The notes beneath the pieces are model-generated. The model made no database searches and had not been told where the DNA came from. It was given only the letters and a program-made list of their open reading frames with translations. DNA of 7,423 nt. Source: Chitinivibrio sp051745065. GTDB taxonomy: Bacteria; Fibrobacterota; Chitinivibrionia; Chitinivibrionales; Chitinivibrionaceae. Shown piece after piece: positions 1 to 7,007 of this stretch (its first letter is position 1; the number at the start of each line of letters is the position of its first letter). Where the stretch lies: contig JBNJDQ010000124.1 in NCBI GenBank assembly GCA_051745065.1, positions 1 to 7,423 on the forward strand. Reading direction: 5' to 3'. Made by a program: the position numbers and the translations under genes.

Positions 1-99
1 ATAAAACAGGTCCTGTCGGCGCGGGAGCAGCACCGTGTGTCTGTGTTTTTTGATGGGCTATTATTCAGTTGCAAAACCGGCGGTATGAAACTATTTTAA
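1..99 (+). CDS. possible 3' end of an upstream gene (partial)
   Basis: The first reading frame is open from the window edge to a TAA at 97-99 and gives 32 codons, ending in residues KTGGMKLF. The first 20 or so codons use GC-rich third positions, as the neighbouring genes do, which is the only positive sign that this is coding. A second frame is also open, to a TGA at 51-53, and would give a short Gly/Ala-rich tail, so the choice of frame is uncertain. No family can be recognised from so short a fragment. It could equally be non-coding leader sequence for the DUF4321 gene. Confidence 0.3.
   Translation: MKQVLSAREQHRVSVFFDGLLFSCKTGGMKLF
69..97 (+). promoter_or_regulatory. weak sigma70-like promoter candidate
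   Basis: TTGCAA (69-74) and TATTTT (92-97) are 17 bp apart. Each matches its sigma70 consensus hexamer at four of six positions, and they lie 35 bp ahead of the DUF4321 start. This would put a promoter in front of the DUF4321-gatA unit. The match is poor enough to arise by chance, and it overlaps the possible upstream reading frame. Confidence 0.2.
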
Positions 100-119
100 G
101 ATGACTAAAACTGCGTGCA

Positions 120-126
120 GGGAAGG
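120..126 (+). promoter_or_regulatory. ribosome binding site deciding the DUF4321 start
   Basis: GGGAAGG lies 6 bp before the ATG at 133. An in-frame GTG at 115 would place this site inside the coding region and has no comparable purine tract upstream, so the ATG at 133 is preferred. Confidence 0.65.
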
Positions 127-132
127 TTGTCT

Positions 133-438
133 ATGCCCAGATATCTAAAGGATCGAAAAATATCCACACTTATTCTGATTGTCCTGGTGGGGCTTTTAAT
201 CGGAAGTTTTCTGACAGAACTGCTGTCTCTGCTGCCCGGCGGGGAGCATAATGTGGTGCGCACAATCTTTACCAAAAACGTCCCCATTCGCCTGGGGAGT
301 TTCGAGGAGAGCGGCTTTGATACGTGGCTGCTTAACCTCGGCGCTCTGAAATGTCAGTTTGCCGTGGAGCTGAAGGTGAATCTTCTCTCCCTGATCGGCA
401 TGGTGACATCCCTTTCGATTTTCAGTAACTTTAAATAA
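133..438 (+). CDS. DUF4321-type small membrane protein
   Basis: This is a 101-residue protein of unknown function. A hydrophobic segment at about residues 10-32 carries a small-residue motif (GLLIGSFLTELL). A second hydrophobic stretch near the C-terminus (about 79-98) follows the segment LNLGALKCQFAVELKVNL. The N-terminal Gly-rich helix, a short loop, then a polar-hydrophobic strand pattern and a final helix match what I know of DUF4321 proteins, which are small inner-membrane proteins found in several phyla, often beside housekeeping genes. The N-terminus (PRYLKDRK) is basic, suggesting a cytoplasmic start. It sits 15 bp upstream of gatA on the same strand and is probably co-transcribed with it. 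The family assignment is by pattern recall and the role is unknown. An in-frame GTG at 115 is a less likely alternative start. Confidence 0.75.
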   Translation: MPRYLKDRKISTLILIVLVGLLIGSFLTELLSLLPGGEHNVVRTIFTKNVPIRLGSFEESGFDTWLLNLGALKCQFAVELKVNLLSLIGMVTSLSIFSNFK

Positions 439-453
439 TCAGGAGTTCCCGCA

Positions 454-1884
454 ATGGCTTTTTTTGACAGACCCGTTTCCGCTGTTGCCCAGGATGTTGC
501 AGCCGGCACAGTGACCGCCCGCTCCCTCGTGGAGAAGTCTCTTGCCGCTATCACCGAAAAAAACAGTGACCTGAATATATTCAATACCGTGAATGCTGAT
601 GCCGCGCTTCGCCGGGCGGATGAGCTTGACAGCCGTTCTGCAGAGGAAAAGAAGGATATGCCCCTGTGCGGAATTCCCGTGGCCCTCAAGGATAATATCT
701 GCACTGAAGGACTGCGGACCACCTGTTCCTCGCGCATGCTGGATACCTTTGTGCCCCCCTATGATGCGCACGTAACCGAGCAGCTGACCGCGGCGGGTGC
801 CGTCATTGTCGGTAAGACCTCCATGGATGAATTCGCCATGGGCTCCAGTAACGAAAATTCCTACTACGGCGCGGTAAAAAACCCCGTGAACCCCGACTGT
901 GTTCCCGGCGGATCAAGTGGTGGCAGTGCGGCGGCGGTTGCTGCGGATATGGTCCCCCTTGCCCTCGGTTCCGATACGGGCGGTTCCATCCGCCAGCCTG
1001 CATCGCATTGCGGTGTGGTGGGTATGAAGCCCACGTACGGTCTGGTTTCACGCTACGGCCTGGTTGCCTTTGCCTCCTCTCTGGATCAGATCGGCCCCCT
1101 TGCGGCACGGGTGGATGATGCCTCTCTGTTGCTTTCCGTTATTTCCGGCGAGGATCGGCGTGATTCCACCAACAGCGGGCGCTCCTATGTGCACTCCCCG
1201 GAGGGCATGAAGGATCTTTCCGGCGTGCGGATCGGTCTGCCCCGGGAGTACTTCTCCGATGATCTTTCCGCCGGAGTCCGTGAAAAAATCGATGCTGTCC
1301 GTAAGAAAATGGCCGATGCCGGTGCGGAGATTGTCGATGTGCATCTGCCCACAGTGGCCCACGCCATTGCGGCCTATTACGTGATTGCCACGGCGGAGGC
1401 GTCCTCCAATCTGGCACGCTTTGACGGCGTAAAATACGGTCACCGCACGGAGGAGAATGTCCAATCCCTGGCTCAGATGTACGCAAAAACACGCAGCGAA
1501 GGGTTCGGCGCCGAAGTCAAACGACGGATTCTTTTGGGGACCTACGTACTCAGTTCCGGCTATTACGATGCATATTACCTGAAAGCGGCAAAGGTGCGCA
1601 CCCTCATTACACAGGATTTTGAAAAGGCCTTTCAGTCCTGTGACCTTATTCTTTCGCCGGTTACTCCCGCTCCGGCATTTAAAATCGGCGAGAAGATCTC
1701 CGATCCTGTAGAAATGTACCTGACCGATATCTATACAGTGTCTGCAAATCTTGCGGGAATCCCCGGAATCTCTGTTCCAGCGGGAACCGTGGACGGGTTG
1801 CCCGTGGGGGCACAGCTTATGGCACCGGACTGGGCGGAAACGACCCTCTGTCACGCTGCCGGTCTGATACACGACAGGGCGTAA
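454..1884 (+). CDS. gatA: Glu-tRNA(Gln)/Asp-tRNA(Asn) amidotransferase subunit A
   Basis: GatA is the glutaminase subunit of the cytoplasmic GatCAB complex. It releases ammonia from glutamine, which GatB uses to convert Glu-tRNA(Gln) to Gln-tRNA(Gln), and in many species Asp-tRNA(Asn) to Asn-tRNA(Asn). The 476-residue protein is close to the usual length of about 485. The amidase-signature Ser-cisSer-Lys triad is complete: Lys79 in PVALKDNI, Ser154 in PGGSSGGSAAA and Ser178 in GSDTGGSIRQPA, the same numbering as in the Staphylococcus aureus enzyme. Other family blocks are MDEFAMGSSNENS (about 124-136), YYDAYYLKAAKVR, and the C-terminal NLAGIPGISVPAG followed by GLPVGAQLM. AGGAG (441-445) lies 8 bp before the ATG, fixing the start. 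The gene is 15 bp after the DUF4321 gene and 2 bp before the NlpC/P60 gene. gatB and gatC are not adjacent, so the complex must be completed from elsewhere in the genome. Confidence 0.97.
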   Translation: MAFFDRPVSAVAQDVAAGTVTARSLVEKSLAAITEKNSDLNIFNTVNADAALRRADELDSRSAEEKKDMPLCGIPVALKDNICTEGLRTTCSSRMLDTFVPPYDAHVTEQLTAAGAVIVGKTSMDEFAMGSSNENSYYGAVKNPVNPDCVPGGSSGGSAAAVAADMVPLALGSDTGGSIRQPASHCGVVGMKPTYGLVSRYGLVAFASSLDQIGPLAARVDDASLLLSVISGEDRRDSTNSGRSYVHSPEGMKDLSGVRIGLPREYFSDDLSAGVREKIDAVRKKMADAGAEIVDVHLPTVAHAIAAYYVIATAEASSNLARFDGVKYGHRTEENVQSLAQMYAKTRSEGFGAEVKRRILLGTYVLSSGYYDAYYLKAAKVRTLITQDFEKAFQSCDLILSPVTPAPAFKIGEKISDPVEMYLTDIYTVSANLAGIPGISVPAGTVDGLPVGAQLMAPDWAETTLCHAAGLIHDRA

Positions 1885-1886
1885 CC

Positions 1887-2492
1887 ATGCGTGCCGCCCT
1901 TGTTCTGGGAGGTTTTCTCTGCTGTTTCCTCACTGCCTGCCTTTCCGGTACCGGGGGCGGTTCCTATCGCCAGTCCCTTGAGACCCGGGATTATTCCGAT
2001 ATTGAAGATACTTCCCGTATCAGCCCGCGGTACCGCCGCAGTGACCGAAATGAAACTCCGTCAAAATCTTCCCAATCTTCCCAGAAGAAGAGCTCGTCCA
2101 AGGCGACGGAAAAGAACTCCCCACGAAATGAGCGGGCCTTTCTGAAGACGGCAAAGAGCTACCTGGGAGTTCCGTACCGCCTGGGCGGAACAACCCGGCG
2201 GGGCATGGACTGTTCCGGATATATTTACCGGGTGCATTCTGATCTGAATTATTCCGGTGTTTCACGGACGACCTCGGCAAACCTGTACCGCAAGGGAGAG
2301 GCGGTCCCGCGCTGGGCCCTGGAAGTGGGGGATCTCTGTTTCTTCGGTTCCCGGGGGCGGGTTACGCATGTCGGCTTTTACATCGGCAATAATAAATTCA
2401 TTCATGCCAGCTCATCCCGCGGGGTGATGATCAGTTCATTAAACAACAGTTACTGGAAAACACGTATTGTCGGATTTCGCCGCTATCCCTGA
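1887..2492 (+). CDS. NlpC/P60 family lipoprotein, probable peptidoglycan endopeptidase
   Basis: This 201-residue protein is predicted to cut peptide stems in peptidoglycan while tethered to a membrane by lipid. Residues 1-18 form a lipoprotein signal ending in the lipobox LTAC, with Cys18 as the lipidated residue. Residues about 20-80 are a low-complexity linker rich in Ser, Lys and Arg that would reach from membrane to wall. The NlpC/P60 domain covers about 83-201: Cys109 in GMDCSGYIYRV is the nucleophile, His161 in VTHVGFYIG the base, and His173 in KFIHASS the third catalytic residue. The GDLCFFG strand between them is also typical. All catalytic residues are present, so it should be active. 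The ATG is 2 bp after the gatA stop with AGGG at 1876-1879, so it is probably translated from the same mRNA as gatA. It resembles Spr/MepS-type hydrolases in size and layout, but the exact bond cut cannot be read from sequence. Confidence 0.93.
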   Translation: MRAALVLGGFLCCFLTACLSGTGGGSYRQSLETRDYSDIEDTSRISPRYRRSDRNETPSKSSQSSQKKSSSKATEKNSPRNERAFLKTAKSYLGVPYRLGGTTRRGMDCSGYIYRVHSDLNYSGVSRTTSANLYRKGEAVPRWALEVGDLCFFGSRGRVTHVGFYIGNNKFIHASSSRGVMISSLNNSYWKTRIVGFRRYP

Positions 2493-2524
2493 GGTAACGG
2501 CGCAGGGTATGAATCATTTGTAAC

Positions 2525-2529
2525 GGGAG
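2525..2529 (+). promoter_or_regulatory. ribosome binding site for the GTG-start small gene
   Basis: GGGAG lies 7 bp before the GTG at 2537. No ATG is available in this frame ahead of the signal peptide, so this site supports the GTG as start. A GTG at 2529 in another frame overlaps the site itself and is not favoured. Confidence 0.5.
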
Positions 2530-2536
2530 TGTATCC

Positions 2537-2812
2537 GTGCGATTCTTTTTCTTTCTCCTTTTTTGCAGTATTCCTCTGCATGCAGCACTGCGCTGTGTGG
2601 ACAGCACCGGCGGGCAGCGAATCTATGAGTGCAGCTTTGACTCGGCAGGAGCGGGAAGGCGGGTTTCCGCACGAACACCGGCGGGGCGTATTCTTCCTGC
2701 GTATCAGCTCATTGTTGCCGATCCCCGCGGTTCGGGGCCTGCCCTGACCCTGCATGATGTTCGGACCCGGGGCGGGGGAATCTTGCTTCTCCTGAAGGTC
2801 TTTCTTCGGTAA
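2537..2812 (+). CDS. small secreted protein of unknown function
   Basis: I do not recognise a named family. The 91-residue product starts with a convincing Sec signal peptide (residues 1-16, a Phe/Leu-rich core ending LHA), leaving a mature protein of about 75 residues. It has two cysteines just after the cleavage site (Cys20, Cys32) that could form a disulfide in the periplasm. The middle is rich in Gly and Arg, and the end is hydrophobic (GGGILLLLKVFLR), so it may pack against a membrane or be a beta-strand edge. The pattern RIYECSF then LPAYQLIVADP is loosely like the start of the PorU-like protein encoded 44 bp downstream. It is 44 bp after the NlpC/P60 gene on the same strand. The GTG start and short length make it easy to miss; a signal peptide directly behind a Shine-Dalgarno site argues that it is real. 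Confidence 0.65.
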   Translation: MRFFFFLLFCSIPLHAALRCVDSTGGQRIYECSFDSAGAGRRVSARTPAGRILPAYQLIVADPRGSGPALTLHDVRTRGGGILLLLKVFLR

Positions 2813-2820
2813 CCACCGGA

Positions 2821-2838
2821 AATTGTATTATATTTAAA
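2821..2838 (+). promoter_or_regulatory. AT-rich block ahead of porU, possible promoter
   Basis: This 18-bp stretch contains only one G or C, in GC-rich surroundings. It includes overlapping -10-like hexamers TATTAT (2826-2831) and TATATT (2829-2834), but no good -35 hexamer lies at the right distance. A short hairpin (stem CGGT/ACCG, 2807-2818) overlaps the stop codon of the preceding gene just upstream. It may give porU its own transcript. The call rests on composition and position only. Confidence 0.25.
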
Positions 2839-2843
2839 GGATG

Positions 2844-2850
2844 AAAGGGG
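2844..2850 (+). promoter_or_regulatory. ribosome binding site deciding the porU start
   Basis: AAAGGGG lies 5 bp before the ATG at 2856. For the alternative in-frame ATG at 2841 the only purine tract (AAAGG, 2836-2840) abuts the start codon with no spacing. Starting at 2856 also leaves a normal signal peptide (MKQYRG then a hydrophobic core). Confidence 0.55.
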
Positions 2851-2855
2851 TTGCT

Positions 2856-5800
2856 ATGAAACAGTACAGAGGAGCCACAGGGCTTTTTCCAATATTTATC
2901 GTTTTGGTGTTGGCCGTTTTTTCTGCTTCAGCGGATTTTACCATTCTTGAACAGCGGCCGGGCTACTGCCGGATTCGGGTCACCTTTGGTGATGTACAGA
3001 CTCACCGGCGGGACTCAGCCTGGGCGTATGCCGTCGAGGGAGCACCGGCAATTGTACGAACCCGTGAAGGCGGGCAGCTTCCTGCAGAGATTCTCTCCCT
3101 TGCCCTGCCCCATGACCGCTCCCTTTCGGTATCCCTGCAGAATGCCGAGTATGCCCGGGCTCCGCAAAAGGGACCGCTCTACCAATCTGTGGGGGGCATC
3201 TTTTTGCCCGAAAACAGCGCGGTCGCCACGGTAAAGAGGACTTCTGCGGGCGTACCCGTTCAGTCTGTAGTGATAGCCCCCCTTCAGTACACGGATGGGG
3301 GCGTTTCGGCCCGCTACCTGCGTTCTGTTGTTGCAGAAATCCGTTATTCTCCCTACACCGGGCCGGTGGAGCGCCGGGACTCCGATATCCTTCGCACCAT
3401 TGCACAGAGTGTTATTAATCCCGATGCCCTTCCCGCTGGGAAGGAGTTTCGTCCTGCTCCGTCGGTGCGCAAAAAACGGTCCTATATCACGCCGGCTGAT
3501 CAGGTGATGCATTTTACCATTGAACCGGAGGATATCATTTCCGGAGAAACCGATCTGAAAAGTGTGAACGGCGTGTACCGGCTGACCCCTGATGATCTTG
3601 CGCCCCTGGGAACGGGGCTCTCCTTTTCAGAAATTTCCATTCAGGCATCCAACCGTGATGTATTCAATTCCGTTACGCCCCTGGACAACGCAATTCCTGC
3701 GGGCCTGGTGGATGTTCCCGTTCTCATTCGTGATTTCGACAACGATGGTCTGTTTAATAATACTGATGAGATTCTCTTTTACGGGAGTACCACTCATTAC
3801 TGGTACTACGATTCAACTGCGCAGGAATGGCAGATGGAATACGATGATTTCGATTATCGCCGTCATTTCTGGATCAGCCGGAATGGCCGAAGCCCTATGA
3901 AGACGGCGGACCTGCCGGCTCCTTCCGGGGATACCGCCGAAAGCGGGTTGGTCCTTTCCCGTACAAAGAAAAATATTGCTCAGGAAACATCCGGTGCCTT
4001 TGAGCAGATGGTTTCCCGCAATTGGAAATGGTTTACCATGAACGGTGATAACGATTATTTTGCCTTTGATCTGGAGACGAATCTTTTCAGTATTGACTCC
4101 GCAAGGGATCTTGCCGTGCGCTTTGGTACGCCCAATCAGTCAAATCCGCGTGTGGATATTTCCGTGGGAGGAACCAACTACAGTTCTTCCAATTTTTCGG
4201 GGAGTCAAACCCGCTGGTACAGTACGGACAATATTGGCGCCGCGGATTCTCTCAGACTGGGCTTTGGCAGCGGTGGATTCACGGATATTTCCTACATCGA
4301 TTACCGGTACCACCGTCGCCTTGCCATGTCCGGCGCCCTGGGAGGACTCACTTTTTATTCGGGGCCATCCGGCGCATCCGGGGAGGTGCAAACCTACGGT
4401 ATCAGTAATCTTCCTGCTGAGTACACGGTTCTTTTGCGTATTAACGAAAGAGAGAACCGCGTTGCCCTTATTGACACCCTCTCCGGCGGCGGGGATCTGT
4501 TCTTTTCCGATTCCCTGGGCAGGGGGTATCAGTACACTGCCGTTGCACAGAGCGCATTTATTTCACCCGATCCCGAGCTCTACACTGTACCGGTGGCTTC
4601 CGGCGACCATGTGATCCGCGATATCCACGGCCATCGGGGCAGGTATGACAATATCATTGTGGCCCCCGCCCATTTTACAGAGAAAGCCAATGAATTGGCA
4701 CAACTCAAGCGGGACAGAGCCGGTATTGTCTCGGCGGTGATTCCCGTGGAAGACTTCTACCGTGAATTTGCCGGCGGAGCGCGCAATCCCGCAGCTGTGC
4801 GAAACGGCATGAAGTATAAATACGATGATTTGGGAGCGCCCTCGTATCTGACTCTCCTCGGTGACGGTCATTACGATTACAAAGGGTATCGGTCAAAGGA
4901 TTCCAACTATATTTTTCCGGTGATCAATCGTACCAATATTTGCGTGGAGGATTTCTACGCCTATTACGACGGCGGAGAAGACTTCGATATCAGCTATACC
5001 GGCAGAAATTCCGTGGATATTTTTGTGGGGCGGATTCCCGCACAGAGTAATAGTGAGATCGAAAGTTATATTGATAAGCTCAGGACAAGCTATGAGCAGG
5101 ACTCCACGGCCTGGCGCAATCGGGTTCTTTTGATGAATGATGATGATACCCAGGGCGGGACTGCAGAGACTCTCAAACACTGGCAGTCCTCCGACCGGGT
5201 ACAGAGAGTTATTGAGCTTGCACGCCCCGCAGTGGAGATCAGTGAACTGAACCTCCTGGAATATCCTTTCAGTGGCGGCGGGTGGACCAAACCGGATGCA
5301 CGGAAGCGTTTTTTTTCGGAAATTGAAGACGGCCTTATGCATATCAATTATTTCGGTCATGGGTCCTACGAGCAGGTGACCGATGAATCGATCTTTCTGT
5401 ATTCCGATATCAAAAATTTTGATAATCCCGGGCGGTATTTTATCTTTTCGGCTTTCTCCTGTGCCGTTTCCTATTTTGATGACTATAAAACTCGTGATAT
5501 CGGCTCCATGATTGTCCTTGAACCGAATAAAGGGGCGATTGCATCCATCGGGTCCAGCCGTGAGGCCTATCACTCCAGCAATCGTGATTTCGGAACAAAA
5601 TTCTTCCGCAACTTTTATGAGGAGACCGATGATGGGTTCTCCTCTGTGGGTATGGCTCTGGGATATGCACGGTACAACAGCAGTAATACATCCCGCTATG
5701 TACTGATGGGAGATCCCTCATACCGCCCCTTCTCCCGGCGCAGGAATGCGGGTATGTCCCTTTTCAGGAGCAAAACCGGCGAAAAGGCTGATACCATTGC

Positions 5801-7007
5801 GGTCTTTGACAGCATTTCCCTGGACGTGGAGCTGCCGGCAGATTTCGCCGGCCGTGATGACAACCGCGGGGTTATTTATCTGCAGAATCCCAAACGCCTC
5901 GATGTGGAGCGAAAGGATCTGGAGAGTGCCCCTTCCGATGTTATGCGGACCTACGATCTGCCCGGCGATGTTGTACATAAAAGCAGGGTCTTTTCCTTTT
6001 CGGGTGATTCTGTCCAATACAGCCTTCGGATTCCCCGCTCTGTTTCGCGGGATACGGTCGTCCTTACGCGCGACACCCTTATAAACGGCTCCCTGACCAC
6101 AGTTGATGACAGTACGACAGCCGTTTTCAAGGGGTATTTCTGGAACGGCTCAGACACTGTTGCTGCTTCTCTTGCAAAGGATTTTACGGTTGCGGGCATC
6201 AATTATGACGAGATTGATTCCACGGATACTCAGGGGCCTGCTATATCTGTTCGGGTGGCACCGCCCACGGAAAAAGGAGAAGACGTTGCGGAAGATATAT
6301 CTTTCAGTGATGCTCCGGGGCGGATCACTGTGGACGGGTTTGTGCAGGATACAACGTACCTTGCGAATGATACAACCGTCCAGAATTTCATCTCCCTGCA
6401 GATGCTTTTCTTTGACACCTCCGGGATCGACCATTACTATGAAAAAAGTGGTGAAGGTCTGCAGGTCTCCATAGACGGAGTTCTCATGCCGCGCAGCCTC
6501 AATGAAGACTATAACAGCCTGAGTGATGCCGATACGCGGGGCCTGGTGACCCTTTCAATCCCGCGCAGCAGTATTCCAACTGCCGGTGAATACACTATGA
6601 CTGTTTCCGCCGGGGATATTCTTGGCAATCGAACCCGAAAATCCTACGTGCTGGATGTACGATCCCTTGAAAAAGAGGTCTATACAATCGGTGAAATGTA
6701 TGCTTTCCCTTCGCCGGTGCACATGGGTGAAACAACGCGCTTCTGGTTTAATCAACCCGGCAGCAATGTTGAGCGGGCACATCTGCGCATTTATACCATG
6801 AGCGGACAGCTGGTCCGTAGTTTTGATACGGTTCGTTCGGGTATGCCCTGGGATCTGCGGGACGGTGCGGGGAACCCTCTTTCCCCGAATGTGTATCTCT
6901 ACCGGCTCTTTGTTGAGCGGACCGGCCGGCCGGGTAATTCCTTTGATGAGAACACGGAGACCCTGAAGAGCCCCTTGCGAAAGCTGATTATTTATCCGCC
7001 GCGCTGA
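2856..7007 (+). CDS. porU: PorU-like type IX secretion system sortase (peptidase family C25)
   Basis: In known T9SS, PorU sits on the outer surface of the outer membrane, removes the C-terminal signal domain of cargo and joins cargo to its anchor. This 1383-residue protein is longer than the Porphyromonas gingivalis one (about 1160). Signal peptide: residues 1-26, ending SASA. An N-terminal beta-rich region like the gingipain propeptide follows. The catalytic C25 domain spans about 595-955: YLTLLGDGHYDYKG, then VDIFVGRIPA, then His835 in NYFGHGSYE and Cys869 in FSAFSCAVSYFDD, then PNKGAIASIGSSRE and YVLMGDPSYRP. The His-Cys distance of 34 is close to the 33 in gingipain RgpB (His211/Cys244). 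Residues about 1125-1275 (TDTQGPAIS, then LNEDYNS, then RGLVTLSIP) match the region of PorU just before its C-terminal domain. Residues 1276-1383 form a FlgD-like/T9SS CTD-like domain (YAFPSPV, LRIYTMSGQLVRSF, NVYLYRLFV). PorV is not adjacent. An alternative start is ATG 2841. Confidence 0.9.
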   Translation: MKQYRGATGLFPIFIVLVLAVFSASADFTILEQRPGYCRIRVTFGDVQTHRRDSAWAYAVEGAPAIVRTREGGQLPAEILSLALPHDRSLSVSLQNAEYARAPQKGPLYQSVGGIFLPENSAVATVKRTSAGVPVQSVVIAPLQYTDGGVSARYLRSVVAEIRYSPYTGPVERRDSDILRTIAQSVINPDALPAGKEFRPAPSVRKKRSYITPADQVMHFTIEPEDIISGETDLKSVNGVYRLTPDDLAPLGTGLSFSEISIQASNRDVFNSVTPLDNAIPAGLVDVPVLIRDFDNDGLFNNTDEILFYGSTTHYWYYDSTAQEWQMEYDDFDYRRHFWISRNGRSPMKTADLPAPSGDTAESGLVLSRTKKNIAQETSGAFEQMVSRNWKWFTMNGDNDYFAFDLETNLFSIDSARDLAVRFGTPNQSNPRVDISVGGTNYSSSNFSGSQTRWYSTDNIGAADSLRLGFGSGGFTDISYIDYRYHRRLAMSGALGGLTFYSGPSGASGEVQTYGISNLPAEYTVLLRINERENRVALIDTLSGGGDLFFSDSLGRGYQYTAVAQSAFISPDPELYTVPVASGDHVIRDIHGHRGRYDNIIVAPAHFTEKANELAQLKRDRAGIVSAVIPVEDFYREFAGGARNPAAVRNGMKYKYDDLGAPSYLTLLGDGHYDYKGYRSKDSNYIFPVINRTNICVEDFYAYYDGGEDFDISYTGRNSVDIFVGRIPAQSNSEIESYIDKLRTSYEQDSTAWRNRVLLMNDDDTQGGTAETLKHWQSSDRVQRVIELARPAVEISELNLLEYPFSGGGWTKPDARKRFFSEIEDGLMHINYFGHGSYEQVTDESIFLYSDIKNFDNPGRYFIFSAFSCAVSYFDDYKTRDIGSMIVLEPNKGAIASIGSSREAYHSSNRDFGTKFFRNFYEETDDGFSSVGMALGYARYNSSNTSRYVLMGDPSYRPFSRRRNAGMSLFRSKTGEKADTIAVFDSISLDVELPADFAGRDDNRGVIYLQNPKRLDVERKDLESAPSDVMRTYDLPGDVVHKSRVFSFSGDSVQYSLRIPRSVSRDTVVLTRDTLINGSLTTVDDSTTAVFKGYFWNGSDTVAASLAKDFTVAGINYDEIDSTDTQGPAISVRVAPPTEKGEDVAEDISFSDAPGRITVDGFVQDTTYLANDTTVQNFISLQMLFFDTSGIDHYYEKSGEGLQVSIDGVLMPRSLNEDYNSLSDADTRGLVTLSIPRSSIPTAGEYTMTVSAGDILGNRTRKSYVLDVRSLEKEVYTIGEMYAFPSPVHMGETTRFWFNQPGSNVERAHLRIYTMSGQLVRSFDTVRSGMPWDLRDGAGNPLSPNVYLYRLFVERTGRPGNSFDENTETLKSPLRKLIIYPPR

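Noticed and set aside
10..51. Imperfect GGTCCTG/CAGCACC stem followed by TTTTTT considered as terminator of an upstream gene
   Set aside because: The stem has a mismatch, a long loop, and about 10 bases separate it from the T-run, so it does not look like an intrinsic terminator.
1048..1872. Open 274-codon frame on the - strand inside gatA
   Set aside because: It lies fully opposite gatA, whose protein has all family motifs. The antisense product shows no recognisable domain; long antisense frames are common in GC-rich genes.
2478..2502. CGCCG/CGGCG hairpin at the end of the NlpC/P60 gene considered as terminator
   Set aside because: The stem is only 5 bp with a 15-base loop and is not followed by a T-run.
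2529..2747. 72-residue + strand frame overlapping the small secreted protein
   Set aside because: The GTG at 2529 overlaps the ribosome binding site of the other frame, and its product lacks a proper signal peptide or domain. The frame from 2537 has a better start and a clear signal peptide.
4893..5573. Open 226-codon frame on the - strand inside porU
   Set aside because: It is opposite the catalytic domain of PorU and encodes no recognisable motif. No plausible ribosome binding site or promoter was seen for it.
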